Part shown: one piece after another, positions 35,228 through 43,396 of the stretch
Numbering within the stretch: the first letter of the stretch is position 1
Layout: every line of letters begins with the position of its first letter
Assembly (NCBI RefSeq): GCF_022627325.1
Contig: NZ_JAETZZ010000015.1
Location: 87,875-151,874, forward strand
DNA: 64,000 bases
Direction of reading: 5' to 3'
From: Pseudomonas putida
GTDB taxonomy: Bacteria; Pseudomonadota; Gammaproteobacteria; Pseudomonadales; Pseudomonadaceae
Translations under genes and position numbers: made by a program
Notes under the pieces: model-generated
The model's database searches: none
What the model was told of the DNA's origin: nothing
What the model saw: the letters and a program-made list of their open reading frames with translations, nothing else

Positions 35228-36394
35228 TTACAGCCCACGGGCCGCGGCTTTGTCGATCAGCCAGTTGAGCGAAGGGCCACGGTCACTGCTGACCGATGCC
35301 GGGCGCCCGGCCAGCTCGGCAGGCAGGCCGCCGTCTGGTTTGATCTGCACGCGGATGTCGGAGGCCAGGTTTTCGCTGTTGAGGCTGGTGCTGCTGACGA
35401 TCTGCCCGGTGCGCACTTCGTTTTCGCCAGCCACCTGGAAGTTGACGCGGGTACCTGGCTTGACTTCATCGAACTGGCGGTAGCTGAAGCGTGCTTCGAC
35501 CATCGGGTTGCTGGTCCGCGGGATCAGCTGGAAGATCGGCTGGCCTTTGGCGGCGTACTGGCCGTCGTCCACCAGTTGGCGGGCGACCACGCAATCGCAG
35601 GGGCTGGTGAGGGTGCCGGAGAGTTGCTTGCCGAACAGTTCTTCGACCTTGGCCGGCTCCAGCTGCGAGTCGTCCAGGTGGCCCTTGAGCATGTCCAGCA
35701 TGCTGGTACTGAAACTTGCCAGCGGCGCGCCTTTGACCACCATGCCGCCGGGCTCGACCAGGCTGTTGACGGTGCCGTCGCGCGGCATGGTGATGCTGGT
35801 GGTCGGCACCGCGACCACGCCGGCTTCGGCGTGGCTGACGAAGTACATGCCGTACAGCGATTTGGCGACGAAGCCGAAGGCGGCAACACCGACCACAAAC
35901 ACGCCCAGGGTGACGGTCACTGCCTTGAGCCGGCCGAAAGCGGACAGGCCAGAGCCGCCGTCCTTCTGTTTGCGCGCCTTGGTGAAGTTGTCGCGCTGCA
36001 GGGTGCTGAGCACGTCGCCGACGCTGATCAGCTCACCTGAAAGGTGGCTGGTGATGATGTGGCGCAGGGTGGCGATGTCGCGCGGTTCGAGGTTCTGGAA
36101 CTGTGCACCGGTGCGGCCGTCGCTCGGGTTGCAGGAGCGCACCTGAAACTCGATGTCCATCGACAGGCCCAGGTTGTCGACCACGAACTGCAAGCGCCCG
36201 CGCAGTACCTGGCCGACCTGCAGCGGCTGCTTGGCGAAGAAGCTCAAGCCGCCAGCGGACAGGTCTTCGACCTTGACCTCATGGGTCTGGCGTTCGCCAT
36301 CGAGGTAGCGCAGCTTGGCTGGGATGCGCACCCGGGCGTGCTGGCGCTGGGCTTCGGACTCATGCACGACATTGACGTTCACGGCGGTATTCAT
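35228..36394 (-). CDS. alg44: Alg44: c-di-GMP receptor of the alginate polymerase
   Basis: 388-residue inner-membrane protein. An N-terminal PilZ domain has the c-di-GMP motifs R17xxxR21 and D44-x-S46-x-x-G49, all intact. One transmembrane helix follows (about 160-180), then a periplasmic adaptor-like domain. It activates Alg8 when c-di-GMP binds. The conserved PilZ residues show that alginate polymerisation here should respond to c-di-GMP. It lies between alg8 and algK. Confidence 0.97.
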   Translation of the reverse strand: MNTAVNVNVVHESEAQRQHARVRIPAKLRYLDGERQTHEVKVEDLSAGGLSFFAKQPLQVGQVLRGRLQFVVDNLGLSMDIEFQVRSCNPSDGRTGAQFQNLEPRDIATLRHIITSHLSGELISVGDVLSTLQRDNFTKARKQKDGGSGLSAFGRLKAVTVTLGVFVVGVAAFGFVAKSLYGMYFVSHAEAGVVAVPTTSITMPRDGTVNSLVEPGGMVVKGAPLASFSTSMLDMLKGHLDDSQLEPAKVEELFGKQLSGTLTSPCDCVVARQLVDDGQYAAKGQPIFQLIPRTSNPMVEARFSYRQFDEVKPGTRVNFQVAGENEVRTGQIVSSTSLNSENLASDIRVQIKPDGGLPAELAGRPASVSSDRGPSLNWLIDKAAARGL

Positions 36395-36431
36395 GGTGAT
36401 TTGTTCCTGTTAGTTCCGATCCGGGTTTGGC

Positions 36432-37922
36432 TCACACGACCATGAACAGCACAGCGACGAAGATGCTGGCAGCCGAGAAGGTCATGGTCCGCGAGGACCA
36501 GGTGTTGAACCATTGTTGAAAACTGGCGAGGTCGCGTTTCAGGGCAGTCGGTTGGCGGGTCCAGGACTGCTTGTCGAGGCGGAAGAACACGTAGATCTTC
36601 ATCATTGCCCCGACGATCTGGTTGTAATAGAGGATCAGCGGATAGGCCGGGCCGACGTTGTGCCCCGAGCACAGCAGCATGATGGTGAGGATCAGGCGGG
36701 TGATGCCGATCCACAGCAGATACACCAGCAGGAAGCCCAGGCCGAACTTGAGGCTGGCGATCACGGCCACGGTCAGCCCCAGGAGGCTGGTCCACATCGA
36801 CACACGCTGGTCGAACAGCACGATGCTGGTGAACAGCCCCAGGCGGCGCAGGCCCAAGCCCAGCGCGCGGGAGTTCTGGCGCAGGTTGTTGCCGTACCAG
36901 CGGTACATCAGTTTGCGGCTGGCCTTGAGGAAGCTTTTCTCCGGCGGGTGTTCGACCGTGTTGATGGCGGCGTCCGGCACGTAGAAGGTGTCGTAGCCAA
37001 GGCGCATCAGGCTGAACCAGCTGGACTTGTCGTCACCGGTGAGGAACTTGAAGCGGCCCAGGCGCCAGTGCATCAGCGAGTCGCTTTCGACGTCGGCGAT
37101 GAACTCGGGGTTGGTCACCACGCTGGCACGGAACATCGACATGCGCCCGGTCATGGTCAGCACGCGCTTGCTCAGTGCCATCGAGCACATGTTGATATGG
37201 CGCTGGGCGAAGCGCAGCTTGTGCCACTCGCTCATGATGTAGCCACCGCGCACTTCGCAGAACTCGTTGGTGGTCAGGCCACCCACGTTCGGGTACAGCT
37301 TGAACCACGGTACGGTCTTGCGAACCACGCCTTCGGCCAGCACGGTATCGCCGTCGATCACCGCGACAACGGCGTTTTCATCCGGCAGCATGCGCGAGAT
37401 GGCGCGGAAACCGTACGCCAGGCCATCACGCTTGCCGGTCCCGGCGATGCGCACGATGTCCAGCTTCACGTGGGCGGGCGGGTTGTATTTGGCCCACAGG
37501 CTCTTTACCAGCAGTTCATCGGACATTTCCACCAGCGAACAGACCACGGTGGTGGGGAAGCCACAATCGATCGCTTCACGGATCACCGAGCTGTACACCT
37601 GCGCGGTGGTCAACGCTTCGATGCGGAAACTGGTGACCATCAGGTACACGTGCGACGGGTCGGCTTCAGCGCCCATCTTCTGCACCTTGCGGCGCAGGTA
37701 GGGGTACACGCCGTAGAGGAAGATCATGCCGCGGATGAAATGGGTGGCGCCCATGGAGTAGCGCCAGATGCCGACTGCGCCGACCAGGAAGATGAAGTGC
37801 TTGGACTGCGAGTCGAAGATGTCGGCCGGCAAGGCCAGGGCGATCAACATGAGCAGGCTCATGTAGAGCAGCCAACCGGCGCACTGCAACAGCACTGTCT
37901 GAAGCCTTTGCATGTTCAGCAT
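36432..37922 (-). CDS. alg8: Alg8: mannuronan synthase
   Basis: 496-residue inner-membrane family 2 glycosyltransferase that polymerises GDP-mannuronate. Visible: helices at the N-terminus (about 8-60), the cytoplasmic catalytic domain with VVAVIDGDTVLAEGVVRK (metal-binding Asp pair) and KFLTGDDKSSWF (TGDD), and C-terminal helices (about 370-430 and 475-495). The start is ATG 37922 or 37913. It lies between algD and alg44, in the conserved order. Confidence 0.96.
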   Translation of the reverse strand: MLNMQRLQTVLLQCAGWLLYMSLLMLIALALPADIFDSQSKHFIFLVGAVGIWRYSMGATHFIRGMIFLYGVYPYLRRKVQKMGAEADPSHVYLMVTSFRIEALTTAQVYSSVIREAIDCGFPTTVVCSLVEMSDELLVKSLWAKYNPPAHVKLDIVRIAGTGKRDGLAYGFRAISRMLPDENAVVAVIDGDTVLAEGVVRKTVPWFKLYPNVGGLTTNEFCEVRGGYIMSEWHKLRFAQRHINMCSMALSKRVLTMTGRMSMFRASVVTNPEFIADVESDSLMHWRLGRFKFLTGDDKSSWFSLMRLGYDTFYVPDAAINTVEHPPEKSFLKASRKLMYRWYGNNLRQNSRALGLGLRRLGLFTSIVLFDQRVSMWTSLLGLTVAVIASLKFGLGFLLVYLLWIGITRLILTIMLLCSGHNVGPAYPLILYYNQIVGAMMKIYVFFRLDKQSWTRQPTALKRDLASFQQWFNTWSSRTMTFSAASIFVAVLFMVV

Positions 37923-37980
37923 CCGTTGAGAATTCTGGGAAAAGGGCAGCGCAGGAGGCCTGCGCTGCCGGGCCGCTGGC

Positions 37981-39297
37981 TTACCAGCAGATGCCTTCGG
38001 TGCCGCGGGTAGTGCAGGTTGGCTTGCTCATGAAACCGACCAGGTCGATCACTTGCTTGCCAGCCGGTGCCTGGTCGGCAAGGGCGCGGAACTGCTCGTC
38101 ACGGTTGCCCAGAACGATGATCTCGGCGTTGTCGATGACCTTCTGGAAGTCGGCGTTGAGCAGCGACGAGACGTGGGGGATCTTCGACTCGATGTACTCC
38201 TTGTTCGCACCGTGAACCCGGGCGTACTCGACGTTCTCGTCGTAGATGTCCAGCTGGTAGCCTTTGCCGATCAGGCGCTCGGCCAACTCCACCAGCGGGC
38301 TTTCACGCAGGTCGTCGGTACCGGCCTTGAAGCTCAGGCCCAGCAAGGCGACCTTGCGCTTGTCGTGGGCTTCGATCAGTTCAAAGGCGTTCTGCACCTG
38401 GGATTCGTTGCTGCGCATCAGCGAGTCGAGCAGCGGGGCCCGGACGTCGAGGCTGGCGGCACGGTAGGTGAGGGCGCGCACGTCCTTGGGCAGGCACGAG
38501 CCGCCGAAGGCGAAGCCAGGGCGCATGTAGTACTGCGACAGGTTCAACACCTTGTCCTGGCAGACCACGTCCATCACGTCGCGGCCATCGACGCCGACGG
38601 CCTTGGCGATGTTGCCGATTTCGTTGGCGAAGGTGACCTTGGTGGCGTGCCAGACGTTGCAGGTGTACTTGATCATCTCGGCGACTTCGATCGGCTTGCG
38701 GATGACCGGCGCATCGAGTTCTTCATACAGGCTTTGCAGGACGTCGCCGCTGGCGCTGTCCAGTTCACCGATGACAGTCATCGGTGGGTGGTCGTAGTCC
38801 TTGATCGCGGTGCTTTCACGCAGGAACTCAGGGTTGACCGCAACGCCGAAGTCGACGCCGGCCTTCTTGCCCGAGCAGTCTTCGAGAATCGGGATGACCA
38901 CGTTCTTCACAGTGCCTGGCAGCACGGTGCTGCGCACCACGATGGTGTGGCGGCGGGTGGTGTCACGCAGCACGTAACCGATTTCGCGGCAGACCGACTC
39001 GATGTATTCCAGGCCCAGGTCGCCATTTTTCTTGCTTGGGGTACCGACGCAGATCATCGACACGTCGCTGGCGCGGATGGCCTCGGCGAAGTCGGTGGTG
39101 CCACGCAGGCGGCCATTGGCGATGCCCTGTTGCAGCAGTGCCTCCAGGCCAGGTTCGACGATGGGCGACTTGCCCTGGTTGATCAGGTCGATCTTGGTGC
39201 TGGACACGTCCACACCAATCACGTCATGGCCTCGCGCCGTCAGGCAGCCTGCACAGACCGCACCCACATAACCCAAACCAAAGATGCTGATACGCAT
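37981..39297 (-). CDS. algD: AlgD: GDP-mannose 6-dehydrogenase
   Basis: 438-residue cytoplasmic NAD-dependent enzyme that commits GDP-mannose to GDP-mannuronate, the alginate precursor. N-terminal Rossmann motif MRISIFGLGYVGAV, catalytic Cys in FAFGGSCLPKDVRALTYR (about residue 268), and the C-terminal substrate domain. The start at 39297 has a GAGGTGAT ribosome site; the ATG at 39306 does not. First gene of the alginate operon, with a long untranslated leader of about 435 bases if the promoter at 39739-39766 is correct. Confidence 0.97.
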   Translation of the reverse strand: MRISIFGLGYVGAVCAGCLTARGHDVIGVDVSSTKIDLINQGKSPIVEPGLEALLQQGIANGRLRGTTDFAEAIRASDVSMICVGTPSKKNGDLGLEYIESVCREIGYVLRDTTRRHTIVVRSTVLPGTVKNVVIPILEDCSGKKAGVDFGVAVNPEFLRESTAIKDYDHPPMTVIGELDSASGDVLQSLYEELDAPVIRKPIEVAEMIKYTCNVWHATKVTFANEIGNIAKAVGVDGRDVMDVVCQDKVLNLSQYYMRPGFAFGGSCLPKDVRALTYRAASLDVRAPLLDSLMRSNESQVQNAFELIEAHDKRKVALLGLSFKAGTDDLRESPLVELAERLIGKGYQLDIYDENVEYARVHGANKEYIESKIPHVSSLLNADFQKVIDNAEIIVLGNRDEQFRALADQAPAGKQVIDLVGFMSKPTCTTRGTEGICW

Positions 39298-39738
39298 CGC
39301 TATCACCTCATGTGTTTATCACGCCAGCTCCTCCGGGAAGAGCCGGACCGGGTTGATTAACAACAGTTTTAGGGCGCACGGATCCCATGGCGAATGCACA
39401 CTTCACCGAGCGCAGGCATGAACAAATCCGGAGCGCACAAAGTTATGCACTCAAAGTTGGCAGTCAAAGGCCAGTAATTAATAGGCGTGCCCTGAAATGC
39501 AGCCGTCTTTATTGCAATGCGCTACTTGGCGCGTTGCTGTGCTTGCTCTTTCAATTGGAAAAATCCTTTGAAATCAACCACTAGGACGATTTTAAGGGGC
39601 GCGTCTCTCCTGCTGGGCAGGGCCTACGGGAGTACCCGTGGCGTTTGTTAAAAGTTTCAGCGCCGCTATTGTTTCGCGGCTGCTTGTCCTCTGTAAGTCA
39701 TCTCTCACACCGCACAGGCATGAAATTCGTTACGGCAC
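39298..39738 (-). promoter_or_regulatory. Long untranslated leader of the algD operon (predicted)
   Basis: Between the predicted AlgU promoter and the algD start lie about 435 bases without a convincing gene. The base composition is AT-richer than the neighbouring genes. Short open frames in it have no ribosome site or domain signal. P. aeruginosa algD also has a long leader of several hundred bases, used for post-transcriptional control, so a similar role is likely. I see no known riboswitch fold in it. Confidence 0.55.
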
Positions 39739-39766
39739 TATGAGCTATGCGTCGCAGAAGAAGTTC
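39739..39766 (-). promoter_or_regulatory. AlgU (sigma-22) type promoter for the alginate operon
   Basis: Read on the minus strand, GGAACTT (-35 core at 39766-39761) is followed after 17 bases by TCATA (39743-39739). This fits the GAACTT-N16/17-TCtgA pattern of AlgU/RpoE-like sigma factors, which drive algD in P. aeruginosa. Transcription would start near 39732. AlgW, which triggers release of AlgU, is encoded in the same window at 58214-59377. Confidence 0.65.
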
Positions 39767-39933
39767 CTGGGTGGGTTTCGCCCCGATGAAAGATTTCTAA
39801 ATAATTCTTCAGTAGCGAATAGTTTCAAACTGATAGCACGCTTCGGAAGCACCCCTGTATATAAAGGGCGAAAACCGGGTGCGATACTTTTGTGCCAGCA
39901 TGGGAAATTTTTTTTCAAAATTCGTCAAAAAAG

Positions 39934-39976
39934 TACGAACGGGCTTATGACGGTTGGCGATAATGGTTCATTCGTC
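39934..39976. promoter_or_regulatory. Candidate AlgR-like binding sites upstream of algD
   Basis: On the minus strand 39943-39934 reads CCCGTTCGTA, eight of nine matches to the AlgR core CCGTTCGTC. On the plus strand 39968-39976 reads TCATTCGTC, seven of nine. They lie about 200-240 bases upstream of the predicted algD start site. Short cores occur by chance, so this is tentative. The remaining part of the gap up to 40222 is AT-richer and shows no gene. Confidence 0.3.
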
Positions 39977-40222
39977 CGTTTTTTGACGCTGGTTTGTTGG
40001 CGTGACGGCTCTGTGATTCATGCCTCAGGGTGGTGCGGGATCACATTCAGAAATACTCAAAGCCATGCAAAAGCTAAGGTTTTGTCCCAGCGGGTCGTTA
40101 ACACCCTTGGACGCACCTTTCAGGCGCTGTCCATGTACGACGGAGCGTCTTGGGCAGCCTGAGGCCACTGGCCATCAGGGGCGTCTCATCCTTAATCACA
40201 TGGAAGAGACGAGATCACGTTT

Positions 40223-40663
40223 ATGAAAAAGACATCGCAGATTGTGCTTGCCACCGTTTCGCTGCTTGCTGCCGGCCTGGTGCAGGCGGGGCCGCCCGTA
40301 GAAGTGACCATCAAAAACCTCGGTGCTCAGCCCGCGGTCATGAAACTGGTGACCTCAAATGAGACCAGTACCTATCAGATCGCCAACCCTAAACCCTCCA
40401 ATACGATTTTAGCCTCATCTTCCACCTTCATGCGCGTGCAGCGGTTGGTAAGCCCGGACGTAAATGGTGCGATGGTGCGCTACACCATCGGCAGCAAGAC
40501 GTGCGCTTTTGGCACCACTTTTCAGATGCGCATGCTACCGGGTGGAATAAAACAGCCCCAGTGGACCAAAACCGCAACGCCAAGTGGCGGGGCAACGTGC
40601 ACGGCGAATATTACGAGTACATCCGCTGACTTCTCATGGAAAGTCGAATTCACGATGAGGTGA
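40223..40663 (+). CDS. Small exported protein of unknown function
   Basis: 146-residue protein with a clear Sec signal peptide (MKKTSQIVLATVSLLAAGLV, cleavage after QAG near 23-24). The mature part of about 122 residues is rich in Thr, Ser and Val with a beta-strand pattern (VEVTIKNLGAQPAVMKLVTS). It has two cysteines that could form a disulfide (SKTCAFG and GATCTAN). I do not recognise the family. It is divergent from the alginate operon and 114 bases upstream of the 264-residue gene that heads the MacB-type export genes, so it may belong to that cassette, perhaps as exported product. A hairpin at 40694-40721 separates them. Confidence 0.75.
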   Translation: MKKTSQIVLATVSLLAAGLVQAGPPVEVTIKNLGAQPAVMKLVTSNETSTYQIANPKPSNTILASSSTFMRVQRLVSPDVNGAMVRYTIGSKTCAFGTTFQMRMLPGGIKQPQWTKTATPSGGATCTANITSTSADFSWKVEFTMR

Positions 40664-40693
40664 GTGGCGTTCCAGTCTGCCTCTCAAAGTCTG

Positions 40694-40721
40694 CACTTTG
40701 CCGGTATGCGCCGGCGAAGTG
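40694..40721 (+). other. Hairpin between the exported-protein gene and the export cassette
   Basis: CACTT-T-GCCGG pairs with CCGGC-G-AAGTG around a TATGCG loop, with a T/G internal mismatch. There is no T tract after it, so it may act as an attenuator or mRNA-processing signal rather than a full terminator. Confidence 0.4.
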
Positions 40722-40747
40722 TAGTTGGAGTATTTGTGCGAAAGGCG

Positions 40748-40769
40748 GGTGCTGCATCAGCACCAGGAG
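40748..40769 (+). promoter_or_regulatory. Hairpin directly touching the ribosome site of the 264-residue gene
   Basis: GGTGCTG (40748-40754) and CAGCACC (40758-40764) form a perfect 7-bp stem with a 3-base loop. The AGGAG ribosome site (40765-40769) starts at the very next base, eight bases before ATG 40778. Such a stem could influence ribosome access, and it also settles the start codon choice. Confidence 0.45.
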
Positions 40770-40777
40770 TTATGTAT

Positions 40778-41572
40778 ATGGATGGCGTCAGTGGTCGTGG
40801 GGTATATAAAAGCCAAGTTGGCACGGCTCTAACTGTCAGGCGTGTAGAGGAATCTGGCCTTGTAGACGCGCAGAAAATAGACAGCGAAACGGGCAATGGC
40901 GAAGAAAAAATCTCGAGCCTGGCTAAACAGTTGAGTGCTGCTGCCGAGCGTGCGGCGTTGCGTGATAGCCAGCTCTCCCGTAGTGAGCTGGCAGACCTTG
41001 CAGCCAGCATTCTTGATAGGTTGGCAGGGCTGTCATATTCTTTGGCAAAAGACTTTTATGATTCACAGCTACCGGATTCGGATAATGATGAGTTGCTGGC
41101 GCGTGCGCGCCAAGCCAATGATTTTGCAAGTGGCAAAGGTAGCAACCCATTCAAGGGTTTTAGTCGCGAGCAGCTAAGCCTGATCATTTACGATGAAAGC
41201 GGGGCTTTCACGGTGAGTGAGCGACGCGCTGCAATGTTCGAAAAAACAGACCAGCATAACCAGTGGGCGCAATCAATAAGCGGCAAGATGAATGCTGAGT
41301 ATCAGCGAACGGGCCGAATTGATGAAGGGTTGCATGAGATTCTGGACTTTTATAATGCTCTACCGCCCATTGAAGTTGCCGAATATGGAAACTATGAGGC
41401 CGATATCATGATGCAGTTGTCGCAGCATGAAGTGCCGCAGCCGGAGTTTGATACTTCGTTGATCGACATGTTGGCAAAGGAGTGGAAATCTGCACGAAGC
41501 GATCAAGCGAAAGCACTCGACCCGCAGAGCGACGCTGCTTTTCAGGGTGAGAATGGGGGGGCCAAGGCATGA
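40778..41572 (+). CDS. 264-residue protein of unknown function heading the MacB-type cassette
   Basis: No signal peptide or membrane helix. The sequence is polar and mostly helical: a coiled-coil-like stretch (ISSLAKQLSAAAERAALRDS, about 45-65), a central block with KGSNPFKGFSREQLSLIIYD, and an acidic C-terminal third ending GENGGAKA. The start at 40778 has AGGAG at eight bases; the open frame back to 40664 has none. It overlaps the ABC ATPase by ATGA, so it is made together with the exporter and could be its substrate, chaperone or regulator. GC content is visibly lower than in neighbouring core genes. I have a vague recollection of similar hypothetical proteins in other pseudomonads, but cannot verify it. 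Confidence 0.75.
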   Translation: MDGVSGRGVYKSQVGTALTVRRVEESGLVDAQKIDSETGNGEEKISSLAKQLSAAAERAALRDSQLSRSELADLAASILDRLAGLSYSLAKDFYDSQLPDSDNDELLARARQANDFASGKGSNPFKGFSREQLSLIIYDESGAFTVSERRAAMFEKTDQHNQWAQSISGKMNAEYQRTGRIDEGLHEILDFYNALPPIEVAEYGNYEADIMMQLSQHEVPQPEFDTSLIDMLAKEWKSARSDQAKALDPQSDAAFQGENGGAKA

Positions 41573-42234
41573 ACCCGATAGTCTGCGTGAACGGTATCGC
41601 GCGCATTCTGGGCTGCCAACCAGTGCTGCAAGATGTCTCTTTGTCTATCCCCCGCGGCCAGACCTGCGCCATCATCGGCCCTTCCGGCTCGGGCAAAAGT
41701 ACCTTGCTCAACCTGATCGGCCTGCTCGACCAGCCTTGCCGTGGCCAGATAGTGCTGGCTGGCCGGGACATGACTGCAGCCACCGCCGACCAGCGGGCAA
41801 TCATGCGTAATCGCCTGCTGGGCTTCATCTTCCAGAGCTTCAACCTGCTGCCGCGCCTGACTGCGCTGGACAACGTAGCTTTGCCATTGAGTTACCGGGG
41901 CATCGGGCGGGTAGCGGCACGCCAGGCTGCGCAGCAGCAACTGGAGGCAGTCGGGCTAGGTCAGCGGGCGCAGCTTCTGCCAGCCGACTTGTCCGGTGGC
42001 CAGCGGCAACGGGTCGCCATCGCCCGGGCGCTGGTGACAGAGCCTGCGTTGCTGCTGGCCGATGAGCCGACTGGCAACCTCGATGGCACCGCGGCCCAGG
42101 ACATTGCAGCGCTGTTGCTGGCGCTCAATCGCGAGCGCGGTGTGACCTTGCTGATGGTCACCCACGACCCTGCCATGGCGCAGCGCATGGAGCGTTGCAT
42201 CGAGGTGCGCCATGGCGGGGCCTTTGATGCCTGA
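41569..42234 (+). CDS. ABC transporter ATPase, LolD/MacB type
   Basis: 221-residue ATPase with Walker A GPSGSGKS (near residue 40), signature LSGGQRQR, Walker B LLLADEP and the switch His in MVTHD. FIFQSFNLLPRLTALDNVAL is typical of the LolD/MacB/FtsE branch, which uses mechanotransmission rather than transmembrane transport. Here the ATPase is separate from the permease, unlike canonical MacB, where the two are fused. It overlaps the 264-residue gene by four bases and the permease by 23. Confidence 0.92.
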   Translation: MNPIVCVNGIARILGCQPVLQDVSLSIPRGQTCAIIGPSGSGKSTLLNLIGLLDQPCRGQIVLAGRDMTAATADQRAIMRNRLLGFIFQSFNLLPRLTALDNVALPLSYRGIGRVAARQAAQQQLEAVGLGQRAQLLPADLSGGQRQRVAIARALVTEPALLLADEPTGNLDGTAAQDIAALLLALNRERGVTLLMVTHDPAMAQRMERCIEVRHGGAFDA

Positions 42235-43396
42235 GGCCTATGGCCCTTCATGGCCACAGCGCTTGAGCGAGGCGTTGGCCAGCTTGCGGCAGGCAGGCCC
42301 CCGCGCCTGGCTGACGCTTATCGGCATCGCGGTGGGCTGCGCGGCGCTGGTGGCCTTGCTCAATATCGGCCACAGCGCCACGCAACATGCTCGGCAGCTG
42401 TATCGAGGCATGGGCAGTGATCTGCTGGTCGCCAACCTACAACGCCCTGCTGAAGTTGTTGCGCCGGTGGCCCTGGACCTGTCTGTATTGCCAGCGTCCA
42501 TTCGCGCGGCTGCGCCTTTGCTGGTTTCTGTGGCCACAATGCAATTGGCAAGCAAGCGCCATGAGACGCTGGTCGCTGCAAGCACGCTGCAACTGGCGCA
42601 AGTACTGGACTTGCAAGCCAGTCAGGGTCGCTTGTTGTCCGCCTACGACGATGACACCACTCACGTGTTGCTGGGGGCCACGCTGGCCCGGCAACTGGGT
42701 GCACGCGTGGGCGACCGACTGCAGTCGGGCCGCTACCTGTTCGAGGTGGTTGGCGTGCTTGCGCATCGGGGCTACAACCCGATGCTGCCAATACAGGTCG
42801 ACGACGCGCTGTTGATGCCATTGCCGGGTATGCGTCGCCTGGGCGCTGTGCCGGAGGTGGGGACGGTGCTTGCACGCGGCCATGCTGTCGCCGTGTTGCC
42901 GGACACGGCACAAACGCTGACTGATTATCTGGCTGCGCGACTACCTGGGTACGAGGTCGATGTGCAACTGCCACAGCAGTTGCTCGAAGGGATGGCCAAC
43001 CAGTCACGGATGCTCACGTGGATGCTCGCCGGCTTTGCAGGTATTGCATTGCTGTTGGGTGGGGTCGGGGTGATGAATGTGATGCTGATGAGCGTAGCGC
43101 AGCGCCGTCGGGAAATCGGCGTGCGCATGGCGCTGGGGGCACGCACCCGCGATATTGCCTGGTTGTTCCTGCTCGAAGCGCTGTTGCTGGCAGGGGGCGG
43201 AGCGTTGCTCGGCACGCTGGTGGGACTGGCCGCCAGTTGGGGCTTTGCCTTGCTATCAGGCTGGCGCTATGCGCTGGATGCGTCATCGATAGGGCTGGGC
43301 ATGGGCAGCGCGTTGTCGCTCGGCCTGTTCTTTGGCTTGCAACCGGCGCTGGCTGCGGCACACCTGCAACCTGTATTGGCATTGCGCGATGACTAG
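42212..43396 (+). CDS. MacB/FtsX-type ABC permease
   Basis: 394-residue permease with one N-terminal helix (about 33-52), a periplasmic domain of about 220 residues, and three C-terminal helices. The FtsX-core motif VMNVMLMSVAQRRREIGVRM followed by ALGARTRDIAWLFLLEA is present. This is the MacB permease part without the ATPase domain. The start at 42212 has GAGGT seven bases upstream, inside the ATPase gene; ATG 42227 is an alternative. It overlaps the TolC-like gene by eight bases. Confidence 0.9.
   Translation: MAGPLMPEAYGPSWPQRLSEALASLRQAGPRAWLTLIGIAVGCAALVALLNIGHSATQHARQLYRGMGSDLLVANLQRPAEVVAPVALDLSVLPASIRAAAPLLVSVATMQLASKRHETLVAASTLQLAQVLDLQASQGRLLSAYDDDTTHVLLGATLARQLGARVGDRLQSGRYLFEVVGVLAHRGYNPMLPIQVDDALLMPLPGMRRLGAVPEVGTVLARGHAVAVLPDTAQTLTDYLAARLPGYEVDVQLPQQLLEGMANQSRMLTWMLAGFAGIALLLGGVGVMNVMLMSVAQRRREIGVRMALGARTRDIAWLFLLEALLLAGGGALLGTLVGLAASWGFALLSGWRYALDASSIGLGMGSALSLGLFFGLQPALAAAHLQPVLALRDD

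Noticed and set aside
33827..36040. 737-codon plus-strand frame opposite algK and alg44
   Set aside because: It is antisense to two well-defined alginate genes and has no recognisable domain.
39443..39470. AACTTT motifs closer to algD considered as alternative AlgU -35 boxes
   Set aside because: They lack the preceding GG/G and no acceptable -10 lies 16-17 bases downstream, whereas 39739-39766 matches well.
39387..39584. 65-codon plus-strand frame in the algD leader
   Set aside because: No ribosome site, no hydrophobic or domain pattern, and it lies antisense to the likely leader RNA.
39638..40162. 174-codon plus-strand frame upstream of algD
   Set aside because: It overlaps the predicted AlgU promoter and the AlgR-like sites, has no good ribosome site or coherent domain, and its composition looks non-coding. 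A real small protein cannot be fully excluded.
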